Positions 9,683 through 17,760 of a stretch of 64,000 nucleotides of DNA are shown here, in pieces. Where the stretch lies: NCBI RefSeq assembly GCF_900129375.1, contig NZ_FQVN01000001.1:310001-374000 (forward strand), read 5' to 3'. A model generated the notes under the pieces. It was not told the DNA's origin, did not search any database, and saw nothing but the letters and a program-made list of their open reading frames with translations. How positions within the stretch are numbered: the first letter of the stretch is position 1; each line of letters opens with the position of its first letter. The DNA comes from Streptoalloteichus hindustanus. GTDB lineage: Bacteria > Actinomycetota > Actinomycetes > Mycobacteriales > Pseudonocardiaceae. Both the position numbers and the translations under genes were made by a program.

Positions 9683-10483
9683 GTGACCTGCGGAAGCCCA
9701 GCGCCCGCCACCCGTTCCGTGGCCGTGTTCACAACCGACCGGGTACGCCTGGCCGGCGTGGTCGTGGCCCCCGGGCACGAGCTGGCGGTCGTCGTGGGGC
9801 ACGGCTTCACCAACAACGTCTCCCGCCCGGCGGTGCGCCGCGTCCTCCACCGGCTCGCGCGCGGCCGGACGGTCGTCGCCCTCGACTTCCGGGGACACGG
9901 TCGATCCGGCGGCCGCAGCACCGTGGGCGTCGACGAGGTGCTGGACCTCGCCGCCGGGGTCGACCTCGCCCGGCGGCTCGGGCACGACCGGGTCGCCACG
10001 CTCGGCTTCTCGATGGGCGCCTCGGTGGCGCTGCGGCACGCCGCGCTCGCCCCGCCGGCGGAGCGGCCGGGCGCGGTGGTGGCGGTCAGTGGCCCCGCGC
10101 GCTGGTTCGAGCGCGAGACGCCGCCGATGCGCCGGCTGCACTGGCTCGTGGAGGAGCCGGCCGGCCGCGTGCTGGCCAGGGCGCTCGGCGTGCGGCTGGG
10201 GGCGGCGTGGCGGGACGTGCCGCCCAGCCCCGTGGAACTGGCGCGGCACGTGCCGCCCACCCCGCTCCTGCTCGTCCACGGCGACCGCGACCACTACTTC
10301 CCGGTCGCGCACGGTCGGTCCCTGCAGCTCGCCGCCGGCGGGGACACCGAGCTCTGGCTGGAGCGCGGGATGCGGCACGCCGAGTCCGCCGCGACCCCCG
10401 ACCTGGTAGACCGGATGGGGGCGTGGCTGGACGCCAACACCCGCCGATCCGCGGATCCCCGACAGGACGGACACGTCGCGTGA
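9683..10483 (+). CDS. Alpha/beta hydrolase
   Basis: A 266-residue alpha/beta-hydrolase fold protein of unknown substrate, probably cytoplasmic. It shows the oxyanion segment [15 protein letters not shown], the nucleophile elbow GFSMGAS, the acid-containing [10 protein letters not shown] and a late catalytic His in GMRHAES, so the triad appears complete. GTG 9683 was chosen because it gives a normal N-terminus and lies 7 nt after CAGGAT, a possible -10 box. Its stop overlaps the next start (GTGA), making it the first gene of a three-gene coupled operon with a DUF2993 protein and a thioredoxin. Confidence 0.85.
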   Translation: MTCGSPAPATRSVAVFTTDRVRLAGVVVAPGHELAVVVGHGFTNNVSRPAVRRVLHRLARGRTVVALDFRGHGRSGGRSTVGVDEVLDLAAGVDLARRLGHDRVATLGFSMGASVALRHAALAPPAERPGAVVAVSGPARWFERETPPMRRLHWLVEEPAGRVLARALGVRLGAAWRDVPPSPVELARHVPPTPLLLVHGDRDHYFPVAHGRSLQLAAGGDTELWLERGMRHAESAATPDLVDRMGAWLDANTRRSADPRQDGHVA

Positions 10484-11253
10484 AGAAGCTCGTCATCGCA
10501 CTGCTGGTGCTGCTCGGCCTGCTGGTCGCCGCCGACTTCGGCGCGGCGGCGTTCGCCGAGTACCAGCTGTCCAAGAAGCTGCGGGCGGAGCTGAAGCTGA
10601 CCGACGACCCGGACGTGCGGGTCAACGGCTTCCCCTTCCTCACCCAGGCGCTGGCGGGCGACTACCGCGAGATCGAGATCCGGGCCAACCGGGTGGCCTT
10701 CGGCCAGTTCCGCGACCTCGGGCTGGTGGCGACCGCCCGGCACGTCCGCGCCCCGCTGTCCGGCCTGGCCTCCGGGTCCGCCCGGGTCGTGGTGGACGAG
10801 GTGGACGGGCAGCTGGAGGTCAGGGCCAACGACATCGGCCGGATGATCGAGATCCCGGACCTGCGGATCGAGCCGGCGCCGGAGGAGGTCGCGGCGGTGG
10901 CCGGGGCGGCGGGCAAGCCGCCGGCCGGCGACCGCACCACGGCCGGGGTCCGGCTGACCGGCAGCACGGAGCTCGCCGGGCAGAAGATCCGGGCGACGGT
11001 GACCGGCGTGCTCACCCTGCTCGACAACCAGATCCAGGTCACGCCCAGGGAGACCAAGATCGACGCGGGCGGCGGCGCGTTCTCGCTGCCGGAGGCGATG
11101 AAACGGCAGGTCCTGAAGACCTTCACGTTCCGGCTCGACCCCGGCGGCCTGCCGCTCAACGCCCAGCCGACCGAGGTCGCCGCGCAGAACGGCGCGCTGG
11201 TGATCCGGGGCAAGGCGACGAACGTGACCCTCGGGGGTGGCTCGACCCGATGA
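10480..11253 (+). CDS. DUF2993 exported or membrane-anchored protein
   Basis: A 257-residue protein with an N-terminal signal or anchor ([19 protein letters not shown]) followed by a DUF2993 domain, which resembles lipid-binding tubular folds. The conserved opening VRVNGFPFLTQALAGDYREI is clear. GTG 10480 overlaps the hydrolase stop, and its own stop overlaps the thioredoxin ATG. The same position is held by rv0817c in mycobacteria (from memory). No enzymatic motif is visible; a role in the cell envelope is an inference from the signal sequence. Confidence 0.82.
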   Translation: MKKLVIALLVLLGLLVAADFGAAAFAEYQLSKKLRAELKLTDDPDVRVNGFPFLTQALAGDYREIEIRANRVAFGQFRDLGLVATARHVRAPLSGLASGSARVVVDEVDGQLEVRANDIGRMIEIPDLRIEPAPEEVAAVAGAAGKPPAGDRTTAGVRLTGSTELAGQKIRATVTGVLTLLDNQIQVTPRETKIDAGGGAFSLPEAMKRQVLKTFTFRLDPGGLPLNAQPTEVAAQNGALVIRGKATNVTLGGGSTR

Positions 11254-11696
11254 GCACGGGCTGGTGGGCGCTGCTCGGCACGGTGGCGGTGACCCTCGCG
11301 CTGGGCACGCTGCACCGCGTGCGCGAGGGCCGGGTCCGGCGGAAGGAGAGCGCGGAGGTGGCGGTGGCGGAACCGGAGGGGTTGCTGGAGGGGCTGCCGG
11401 AGGCGGTGCGCGCGGCGCTGGGGGGCGGCGTGACGCTGGTCCAGCTCTCGTCCACCTTCTGCGCGCCGTGCCGGCACGCCCGGGTGCTGCTGTCCGACCT
11501 GGCCGGTCGCACGGAGGGGCTGCGGCACGTCGAGATCGACCTCACCGAGCGGCCCGAGCTGGCCCGGCGGCTCGGCGTGCTCCGCACCCCCACCACGCTC
11601 GCGCTCGACGCCGCCGGGCGCGAGCTGTTGCGGGTGAGCGGCGTCCCCAGGCGGGACGCGCTCCTGGACGCCCTGCGCCCGCACCTTCCCGGCTGA
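11250..11696 (+). CDS. Membrane-anchored thioredoxin-like protein (ThiX-type)
   Basis: A 148-residue protein with one N-terminal membrane helix (about 3-22) and a thioredoxin fold. Its redox motif STFCAPCRHAR has CAPC in place of the classical CGPC, and the cis-Pro lies in LRTPTTLAL. The tether would place the domain at the membrane; which side is not clear. It overlaps the DUF2993 stop by ATGA and lies just upstream of the sulfurtransferase operon, the same order as rv0816c-rv0815c (from memory). A role in thiol or sulfane-sulfur transfer is inferred from context. Confidence 0.85.
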   Translation: MSTGWWALLGTVAVTLALGTLHRVREGRVRRKESAEVAVAEPEGLLEGLPEAVRAALGGGVTLVQLSSTFCAPCRHARVLLSDLAGRTEGLRHVEIDLTERPELARRLGVLRTPTTLALDAAGRELLRVSGVPRRDALLDALRPHLPG

Positions 11697-11937
11697 CCGA
11701 CCCGGGCCGGCCGCAGGGGGCCACCCGCTCCAGGCCGGGTCCCGCCCTTCGGCCAGCCGGCCGCGCCGAAAACATCGGCCAGACAACGCTTCTTCGCGAA
11801 AACAACGAGCGCCGCCGGGCCGCCACCCGGCCCCGGAGAGGCCCGTCGCCGGGAATCCCCCTACCGGCCGTAGGCCAGTTGTTCCATCTGGTGGACGCCC
11901 CTCCCAGTGACAAGGAGGGTTCGGTAGCCTCCGACCC

Positions 11938-12012
11938 ATGCACTGGCTGTTCACGAAGCGACGCGCGGTCGACCTCTGCCGCGTCTTCAGCAGCCTGTGT
12001 CCGACGCGCTGA
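11938..12012 (+). CDS. Cysteine-containing leader peptide of the sulfur operon
   Basis: This 24-codon reading frame encodes a basic peptide with Cys at 14 and 21 and the ending SSLCPTR. A TAGCCT -10 box lies at 11925-11930, 7 nt before the ATG, so the mRNA would start on the leader. Actinobacterial sulfurtransferase operons are known to carry such leaderless cysteine-rich ORFs, which act as cysteine-responsive attenuators in mycobacteria. Stalling at the Cys codons would change folding of the 12013-12118 segment and expose the downstream ribosome binding site. The ORF and promoter are seen in the sequence; regulation is an inference. Confidence 0.8.
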   Translation: MHWLFTKRRAVDLCRVFSSLCPTR

Positions 12013-12081
12013 CCCGGCGGTCGGCCCGACGGTGACGCGCGCCGCGCTGAGGCAGGAGCGCGACCCGGCCGATAACCGCCG

Positions 12082-12113
12082 CTGACGGACTTTCCCCGTC
12101 CACCGTCAGGAGG
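12082..12113 (+). promoter_or_regulatory. Alternative hairpins over the DUF4395 ribosome binding site
   Basis: CTGACGG (12082-12088) can pair with CCGTCAG (12103-12109), which covers the first bases of the AGGAGG Shine-Dalgarno (12108-12113). The same GACGG can instead pair with CCGTC at 12096-12100, leaving the Shine-Dalgarno free. Two mutually exclusive stems just after a cysteine leader ORF are what an attenuator needs. Confidence 0.55.
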
Positions 12114-12118
12114 TCATC

Positions 12119-12631
12119 GTGTCCGCAGACCACCCCGTCGACCCGACCCCGTCCGACGCCCCGTCACCCTCCGCCGGCCGGACCCGGCCCAACCGGGCCG
12201 ACCAGCCCGTCGACCCCCGGGGTCCCCGCTTCACCGCGTGGATGACCAGCGCCGTGCTCGCCGTGGTGCTGGTCACCGGGAGCTGGCGCCTGCTCGCCGC
12301 GCAGGCGGTGATCTTCGCCCTGTGCGCCTTCGTCAGCCTCCGGCTGAACCCGTACGGCCTGCTCTTCCGCAAGGCCGTGCAGCCCCGGCTCCGCCCGACG
12401 ACGGAGCGCGAGGCGACGCCGCCGCTGCGCTTCGCGCAGGGCGTCGGCTTCGCCTTCGCCCTCGTCGGCGTCGTCGGCTACGCCTCCGGGTTCACCGCGC
12501 TCGGGGTCGTGGCCACGTCCGCGGCCCTGGTCGCGGCGCTCCTCAACGCCGCCTTCGGGTTCTGCCTCGGCTGCGAGGCCTACCTCCTGATCCGCCGGCT
12601 CGCGCCGGCACACCGCCACCAGACGTCCTGA
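12119..12631 (+). CDS. DUF4395 membrane protein
   Basis: A 170-residue integral membrane protein with about four hydrophobic segments (residues 40-80 and 105-155) and a Cys pair in NAAFGFCLGCEAYLL that could be redox-active or bind metal. GTG 12119 follows AGGAGG by 5 nt. DUF4395 proteins are regularly encoded beside rhodaneses and thioredoxins in actinomycetes. Here the gene lies between the cysteine leader and the sulfurtransferase, 29 bp before it, so one transcript is likely. Its function is unknown; transfer or transport of a sulfur species fits the context. Confidence 0.85.
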   Translation: MSADHPVDPTPSDAPSPSAGRTRPNRADQPVDPRGPRFTAWMTSAVLAVVLVTGSWRLLAAQAVIFALCAFVSLRLNPYGLLFRKAVQPRLRPTTEREATPPLRFAQGVGFAFALVGVVGYASGFTALGVVATSAALVAALLNAAFGFCLGCEAYLLIRRLAPAHRHQTS

Positions 12632-12660
12632 ACCGCGAGTTAGGGAAGAAGGAGCGCTCG

Positions 12661-13506
12661 ATGAGCCGTGAGAACGTCCTGGTCTCGGCCGAGTGGGCCG
12701 AGCAGAACCTCGACACGCCAGGGGTGGTGTTCGTCGAGGTGGACGAGGACACCACCGCCTACGACGGTGGCCACATCCCGGGCGCCGTGCGGGTCGACTG
12801 GCGGACGGAGCTGCAGGACCCGGTGCGCCGCGACTTCGTCGACCGCGCCGGCTTCGAGAAGCTGCTGTCCGCCAAGGGCATCGCCAACGAGGACACCGTC
12901 GTCCTGTACGGCGGCAACAACAACTGGTTCGCCGCCTACGCGTACTGGTACTTCCGCCTGTACGGGCACCAGAGCGTCAAGCTGCTCGACGGCGGCCGCA
13001 AGAAGTGGGAGCTCGACGGCCGCCCGCTGACCAGGGACGCCGTCGAGCGCGAGGCGACGACCTACCAGGCCCAGGAGCAGGACGCCTCGATCAGGGCGTT
13101 CCGGGACGAGGTCGTCGACGCGATCGGCGCCAAGAACCTGGTCGACGTGCGGTCGCCCGACGAGTTCGCCGGCAAGCTGCTCGCCCCCGCGCACCTGCCG
13201 CAGGAGCAGGCGCAGCGGGCGGGGCACATCCCGTCGGCGATCAACGTGCCGTGGAGCAAGGCGGCCAACGAGGACGGCACGTTCAAGAACGACGACGAGC
13301 TGCGGACGATCTACGGCGAGGCCGGCCTCGACGGGTCGAAGCCGACCATCGCCTACTGCCGCATCGGCGAGCGCTCCTCGCACACCTGGTTCGTGCTCCA
13401 CGAGCTGCTGGGCCACGAGGACGTGAAGAACTACGACGGGTCGTGGACCGAGTACGGCTCGCTGGTCGGCGTGCCGATCGAGGTCGGCGCCGGGAAGGAG
13501 TCCTGA
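12661..13506 (+). CDS. Thiosulfate sulfurtransferase (rhodanese), CysA/SseA type
   Basis: This enzyme transfers sulfane sulfur from thiosulfate or a similar donor to a thiol acceptor. The 281-residue protein has two rhodanese domains. The N-terminal one (about 5-130) is catalytically inactive and carries YDGGHIPGAVRVDW. The C-terminal one (about 150-275) has the active loop YCRIGERSSHTWFV with the catalytic Cys. Length and CRIGERS match mycobacterial CysA2/CysA3. A GAAGGAG site precedes the ATG at 12661. It is followed one base later by the DUF1416 gene. Confidence 0.96.
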   Translation: MSRENVLVSAEWAEQNLDTPGVVFVEVDEDTTAYDGGHIPGAVRVDWRTELQDPVRRDFVDRAGFEKLLSAKGIANEDTVVLYGGNNNWFAAYAYWYFRLYGHQSVKLLDGGRKKWELDGRPLTRDAVEREATTYQAQEQDASIRAFRDEVVDAIGAKNLVDVRSPDEFAGKLLAPAHLPQEQAQRAGHIPSAINVPWSKAANEDGTFKNDDELRTIYGEAGLDGSKPTIAYCRIGERSSHTWFVLHELLGHEDVKNYDGSWTEYGSLVGVPIEVGAGKES

Positions 13507-13507
13507 C

Positions 13508-13813
13508 GTGAGCGGATGCGGTGCCCCGGAGCAGTCGGCCGCGTTGCCGGCCAACGTGGACCCGGGCAAGGAGATCGTGCTGACCGGCAGGGTGCTCGCC
13601 GACGGGCAGCCGGTGGGCGGGGCGTTCGTGCGCCTGCTGGACGCGGCGGGCGAGTTCACCGCCGAGGTCGTGTCCTCGCCGGAGGGCGACTTCCGCTTCT
13701 TCGCCGCGCCCGGCGCCTGGACCGTGCGGGCGCTGCACCGGTCCGGCCGGGGCGAGACGGCGGTCAGCGCGGACGGCCCCGGCCTGCACACCCTGGAGGT
13801 CGCGGTCGCCTGA
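13508..13813 (+). CDS. DUF1416 protein (SseC-like)
   Basis: A 101-residue beta-rich protein with a carboxypeptidase-regulatory/transthyretin-like pattern (VLADGQPVGGAFVRLLDAAG, then GAWTVRALHRSG). The start GTG lies one base after the sulfurtransferase stop, so the two are co-translated. The equivalent mycobacterial gene sseC always follows cysA2 or cysA3. It has a single Cys, near the N-terminus in SGCGAP. Its molecular role is unknown; the neighbours suggest sulfur transfer or cofactor sulfuration. Confidence 0.9.
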   Translation: MSGCGAPEQSAALPANVDPGKEIVLTGRVLADGQPVGGAFVRLLDAAGEFTAEVVSSPEGDFRFFAAPGAWTVRALHRSGRGETAVSADGPGLHTLEVAVA

Positions 13814-13838
13814 GGCGGACCCGCGTTCCCGGCGTGAC

Positions 13839-13872
13839 GGGGCCCGGATCACCCGAGGGTGGTCCGGGCCCC
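13839..13872 (+). terminator. Terminator after the sulfurtransferase operon
   Basis: GGGGCCCGGATCACC (13839-13853) pairs with GGTGGTCCGGGCCCC (13858-13872) with one mismatch and a 4-nt loop. It lies 25 bp after the DUF1416 stop. Confidence 0.72.
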
Positions 13873-13953
13873 CGCGCGTGGCGGGCCGGGTGGTTCGGCG
13901 GTGAGCGGAACCTCACTGCCCCGGCCGGCCCCGTCCGCCGTTATCCTCGGCAG

Positions 13954-14055
13954 GTGCTGCACTGGTTGTTCACCGCCCTGATGGTGCTGGTCGTCGTGCT
14001 GACCACGTGGTTCGCCGGCTACGTGGTCTTCCGGCTCTTCGCCGACCAGCGCTGA
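13954..14055 (+). CDS. Small single-helix membrane protein (33 aa)
   Basis: GTG 13954 opens a 33-codon frame encoding HWLFTALMVLVVVLTTWFAG and a short basic tail, in other words one transmembrane helix. A TATCCT -10 box at 13942-13947 lies exactly 6 nt before the GTG, the leaderless spacing used by other genes here. The FABP gene follows 21 bp later, so this may also serve as its leader cistron. I do not recognise a family. Support comes from the promoter and the clean hydrophobic profile. Confidence 0.6.
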   Translation: MLHWLFTALMVLVVVLTTWFAGYVVFRLFADQR

Positions 14056-14076
14056 CCCCCAACCCCCAGCGAGATC

Positions 14077-14718
14077 ATGACTGAGACCCCTGGCCAGCCC
14101 GTTCCCGGCAGCGGCGACGCCGCGTTGCGCGCCGCCGCCGAGCGTGCCGCCGCCACCCGCGACCGCAACCTGCCCCAGTTCGACGACCTGCCGGTCCCGC
14201 CGGACACGGCGAACCTCCGGCAGGGCGCCGACCTGCACGAGCAGTGCCTGTCGCTGCTGCCGCTGGTCGGCGTGTGGCGCGGGGAGGGCGAGATCGTCTA
14301 CCCGACCATCGACGGCCCGTACCGGTTCGGCCAGCAGGTGACCTTCGCCCACGACGGCCGTCCGTTCCTCTACTACGAGGCGCGGGCCTGGCTGCTGGAC
14401 GAGAACGGCGCGGTCGTGCGGCAGGCGGCCCGCGAGGTCGGCTGGTGGCGGCCGCAGCCCGACGACACCATCGAGATGCTGCTCGCCCACTCCACGGGCG
14501 TCGTGGAGATCTTCTACGGCCGCCCGCGGGGGCAGACGGCCTGGGAGCTGGCCACCGACGCCGTGGTGCGGACCGCGACGGCGCGGGACGTCACCGCGGC
14601 GCAGCGCCTGTACGGCATCGTCGAGGGCGGCGACCTGGCCTACGTCGAGGAGCGGGCGATGTCCGGCCAGCCGATGCAGCCGCACGCCTCGGCGCGCCTG
14701 CGTCGCGTCGTCGGCTGA
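14077..14718 (+). CDS. FABP-like heme-binding beta-barrel (nitrobindin-type)
   Basis: A 213-residue protein of the DUF1794/nitrobindin family, a 10-stranded barrel that binds ferric heme and isomerises peroxynitrite in characterised members. The family signature appears as [13 protein letters not shown]. The heme-ligating His near the C-terminus is probably that in [11 protein letters not shown]. About 60 N-terminal residues before the barrel are Ala-rich and variable. The gene is in the same place as rv0813c relative to the sulfurtransferase genes (from memory). Confidence 0.9.
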   Translation: MTETPGQPVPGSGDAALRAAAERAAATRDRNLPQFDDLPVPPDTANLRQGADLHEQCLSLLPLVGVWRGEGEIVYPTIDGPYRFGQQVTFAHDGRPFLYYEARAWLLDENGAVVRQAAREVGWWRPQPDDTIEMLLAHSTGVVEIFYGRPRGQTAWELATDAVVRTATARDVTAAQRLYGIVEGGDLAYVEERAMSGQPMQPHASARLRRVVG

Positions 14719-15029
14719 CACCGGCCTCCGCCGGACCGGCCGACCCACCGGGGTCGTCCACATCGGACACCTCCCGGTTCGCGCCGGCCAGTCCGCGTTG
14801 GCCGTCCTGGTGGGCGGGTGCTGACACGGCTGCCACAGCGGCGGTGCCGGCGCGCTCGTCCACTTCGGCCTCGGCGACGAGTGGGAGTTGAGCGTTCCGA
14901 TCTCGTCCTGTCCGGGGCGCGCGTGAGCGCCGGCGACATGCTGGCGACATGTTGTGACTCGGGACGGCAGGAGAGCTTTCCCACGCTGATGTCGAGCTCG
15001 CGCCCGGCCCCAGGCCGCCCGGAGCGGCG
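14719..15029. other. Intergenic region between convergent genes
   Basis: These 311 bp separate the ends of the FABP and lyase genes. I see GC-rich imperfect hairpins but no gene, promoter or strong terminator. Confidence 0.6.
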
Positions 15030-15884
15030 TCAGATGTACTCGGCCTCGTACAGATCGGCCAGCACGGCCTGCACCTCGCGGGCCCGCTCGGGGTTGGCCA
15101 GCGCCTCGCCGTCCAACGTGTGCACCCGGGTGATCCGGCGGACGCTCGAGGTCAGGAACAACGCGTCCGCGGACCGCAGGTCCTCGACCCGCAACGGCTC
15201 GACCTTCGTGGTCCACCCGGCGCGCTCCGCGCCGCGGAACAACGCGCCCTGGGTGGTCCCCGGCAGCACACCGCTGCTCGGCGGCGTGGTCCGCAGGGTG
15301 CGCTCGTTCACCACGACCACGGTCGACGTCGGCCCCTCCAGCACGGAGCCGTCGGAGGCGACGAAGACGACCTCGTCCGCGTCGTGCGCCTGGGCGTACC
15401 GGACAGCGGCCATGTTCACGGCGTAGGACAACGTCTTGGCGCCCAGCAACAGCCACGGCGCGCGCTCCGCGTGGCCCGGGGCGAAGCCGCGCTCCAGCGT
15501 GATCGCCGAGACGCCCTCGGCCCGCTGCCGGCGCACGCCCTCCCCGATCGGCAGCCCCATCGCGTAGGCGGTGGTGGAACCGTCACCGAACTCCGGGCCC
15601 CGCGTGTAGACGAGCTTGAGGGCCATCTCCTCGCCCACCGGCCAGGCGTCGATCACCGCGCGGACGCAGCGCCGCCACGCGTCCAGGTCCGGCTCGGGCA
15701 GGTCGAGCATGGCCGCCGACCGGGCGAACCGGCCCAGGTGGGGCTCCAACTCGCGCGGCCGGCCGTCGACCACCAGCACCGTCTCGAACACCCCGTCGCC
15801 GCGCAACGCACCGAGGTCGTCGGCGCGCAGCAGCGGGGCCTCCGGGTCCAACAGGCTTCCGTCCAGGCCGGCGAGCACGCGCAT
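15030..15884 (-). CDS. Aminodeoxychorismate lyase (PabC-like, PLP class IV)
   Basis: A 284-residue fold-type IV PLP enzyme, likely splitting aminodeoxychorismate to p-aminobenzoate and pyruvate for folate. The PLP Lys is in LLGAKTLSYAVNM and the phosphate-cup segment is SDGSVLEGPTSTVVVV. GRGVFETVL-like sequence (GDGVFETVLV) marks the N-terminal domain. Branched-chain or D-amino-acid transaminases are alternatives in this fold; the short length and PabC-like context favour the lyase. It is monocistronic and divergent from the Nur-like regulator. Confidence 0.82.
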   Translation of the reverse strand: MRVLAGLDGSLLDPEAPLLRADDLGALRGDGVFETVLVVDGRPRELEPHLGRFARSAAMLDLPEPDLDAWRRCVRAVIDAWPVGEEMALKLVYTRGPEFGDGSTTAYAMGLPIGEGVRRQRAEGVSAITLERGFAPGHAERAPWLLLGAKTLSYAVNMAAVRYAQAHDADEVVFVASDGSVLEGPTSTVVVVNERTLRTTPPSSGVLPGTTQGALFRGAERAGWTTKVEPLRVEDLRSADALFLTSSVRRITRVHTLDGEALANPERAREVQAVLADLYEAEYI

Positions 15885-15961
15885 GAACCCACACTACGAC
15901 CCGCCGAACGGCCGGCGCAGCCGGCCGCCGACAGCGCTAAGCCGGTGGTGGTGGACGAGCC

Positions 15962-15967
15962 TACGAT
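15962..15967 (+). promoter_or_regulatory. Leaderless -10 element of the Fur/Nur gene
   Basis: TACGAT stands exactly 6 nt before GTG 15974, with no Shine-Dalgarno between. This supports a leaderless start. Confidence 0.65.
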
Positions 15968-15973
15968 CAGGGC

Positions 15974-16411
15974 GTGGACACCAGCCTGCGGCGCACGCTG
16001 CACGAGCGGGGCATGCGGATGACCCCGCAGCGGCAGTTGGTGCTCGACGCGGTGCGCGACCTCGAGCACGCCACACCCGAGCAGATCTGCCAGCACGTCC
16101 AGCGGACCGCCCCCACGGTCAACATCACGACGATCTACCGCACACTCGACCTGATGGAGCGACTCGGCCTGGTGCGGCACACCCACCTCGGCCACGGGGC
16201 GCCCGTCTACTCGGTCGAGGACCACGAGCACGTGCACCTGGTCTGCCACCGCTGCGGCCACGTGGACGAGGTGCCGTGCGAGACGCTTTCCGGCCTGGTG
16301 GAACAACTTCGCCACGACCGGGGGTTCAACCTGGACGCCACCCACGTCGCGCTGCACGGCGTCTGCGCCGGCTGCGTGACCACACCCGACAAGCCCGGAG
16401 AACCGACGTGA
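15974..16411 (+). CDS. Fur-family metalloregulator, Nur-like
   Basis: A 145-residue Fur-family repressor: winged helix (1-85) with RMTPQRQLVLDAV and the recognition helix NITTIYRTLDLM, then a dimerisation and metal domain. Structural zinc Cys pairs are CHRC and CAGC. The hinge and metal segment LGHGAPVYSVEDHEHVHLV resembles the nickel-sensing Nur of Streptomyces more than Fur or Zur. Streptomyces nur also neighbours a ygfZ gene, from memory. The stop overlaps the ygfZ start (GTGA), so both are translated together. Confidence 0.85.
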   Translation: MDTSLRRTLHERGMRMTPQRQLVLDAVRDLEHATPEQICQHVQRTAPTVNITTIYRTLDLMERLGLVRHTHLGHGAPVYSVEDHEHVHLVCHRCGHVDEVPCETLSGLVEQLRHDRGFNLDATHVALHGVCAGCVTTPDKPGEPT

Positions 16412-17535
16412 TCTCACCGCTCCTCGCCCGACCCGGCGCGGTCGCGCCGCCAGAGGACTCGCCGGACGCCGGCGTGCCCTGGCACTTCGGCGACCCGCTC
16501 GCCGAGCAGCGCTCCGCCGCCCGCTCCGCCGTGGTGGTGGACCGCTCACACCGCACCGTGCTCGCGGTGTCCGGCGAGGAGCGGTTGAGCTGGCTGCACA
16601 CCCTGCTCACCCAGCACCTCACCCAGCTCCCGGACGGGGCGGGCACCGAGGCGCTGGTGCTCGACGGCAACGGCCGGGTCGACTGCCACCTCGTGCTGGC
16701 GCACCTGGACGAGCGGGTCTGGCTGGACGCCGACCACGGCGCCACGACGACCGGGGCGCTGCCGCCCGCCGCCCCGCAGCCGGTGGGCGCCTACCTGGAC
16801 GCGATGCGGTTCTGGTCCAAGGTCGAGGTCACCGACGAGTCCGCCGACTTCGCGCTGCTGACGGTGCTCGGCCCGAACGCCCCCGAGCTGCTCGCCGCGG
16901 CGGGCGCGTCCGCGCCGACCGAGCGGCTCGCCGTGGCACCGGTCGCGGGCGGCGGCTGGGTGCGGCGCATGCCGTGGCCGCGCCCCGCCGGCTACGACCT
17001 GCTCGTGCCCAGGGCCGCGCTGGTCGACTGGTGGGAGCGGCTGGAGCACGCCGGCGCCCGCCCCGCGGGGAGCTGGGCGTTCGAGGCGCTGCGCGTGGAG
17101 GCGCTGCGGCCGAGGGTCGGGCTCGACACCGACAACCGCACCATCCCGCACGAGGTCGGCTGGATCGGCGGCGCGGTGCACCTGGAGAAGGGCTGCTACC
17201 GGGGCCAGGAGACGGTCGCCCGCGTGCACAACCTCGGCAAGCCGCCACGTCGCATGGTGCTGCTGCACCTCGACGGCTCGCCCGAGGTGCTGCCCGAGCC
17301 CGGGGACCCGGTCAGCCTGGACGGGAAGGCGGTGGGCCGCGTCGGCACCGCCGTCCTGCACCACGAGCTCGGCCCCATCGCGCTGGCCCTGCTCAAGCGG
17401 TCGGCGCCGATCGACGCGCAGTTCGCCGCCGGAGCCGAGGACCGCGTCGTGGCCGCGGCGGTCGACCCCGACTCGGTGCCCACCGACACCGGTGAGCCCC
17501 CGGGCCGTCAGGCCATCCGCCGGCTCCACACCTGA
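16408..17535 (+). CDS. ygfZ: Folate-dependent Fe-S cluster maintenance protein YgfZ
   Basis: YgfZ/IBA57 proteins bind tetrahydrofolate and help assemble or repair Fe-S clusters in MiaB-type enzymes. The 375-residue protein has GcvT-like domains and the diagnostic motif KGCYRGQETVAR with the conserved Cys. The N-terminal part carries the GcvT-like VDRSHRTVLAVSGEERLSWL. GTG 16408 overlaps the regulator stop. Coupling to a metalloregulator suggests metal-dependent expression, which is an inference. Confidence 0.92.
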   Translation: MISPLLARPGAVAPPEDSPDAGVPWHFGDPLAEQRSAARSAVVVDRSHRTVLAVSGEERLSWLHTLLTQHLTQLPDGAGTEALVLDGNGRVDCHLVLAHLDERVWLDADHGATTTGALPPAAPQPVGAYLDAMRFWSKVEVTDESADFALLTVLGPNAPELLAAAGASAPTERLAVAPVAGGGWVRRMPWPRPAGYDLLVPRAALVDWWERLEHAGARPAGSWAFEALRVEALRPRVGLDTDNRTIPHEVGWIGGAVHLEKGCYRGQETVARVHNLGKPPRRMVLLHLDGSPEVLPEPGDPVSLDGKAVGRVGTAVLHHELGPIALALLKRSAPIDAQFAAGAEDRVVAAAVDPDSVPTDTGEPPGRQAIRRLHT

Positions 17536-17549
17536 GTCGGCCCGAGCCC

Positions 17550-17592
17550 ACGACGACCCGCCCGTGACCCCGTGGTCCGGGCGGGTCGTCGT
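17550..17592 (+). terminator. Terminator after ygfZ
   Basis: A perfect 15-bp inverted repeat (17550-17564 with 17578-17592) and a TTTCC tail lie 15 bp after the ygfZ stop. Confidence 0.85.
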
Positions 17593-17760
17593 TTCCGGCG
17601 CCGCGCGCGTCCACGCGTCTGTGCGTCCACGCGTCCACGCTCGTCACCGAGTCGCCCGGCCGCCGTGGCCGCGCGGGCCGCTGCGCCGGATGGGGGACAT
17701 GGGGTGCGGGCGACCTTCGGAGGAGGTCGCCCGGTCGTTGGCTGTGCCAGGATCGGCCAC

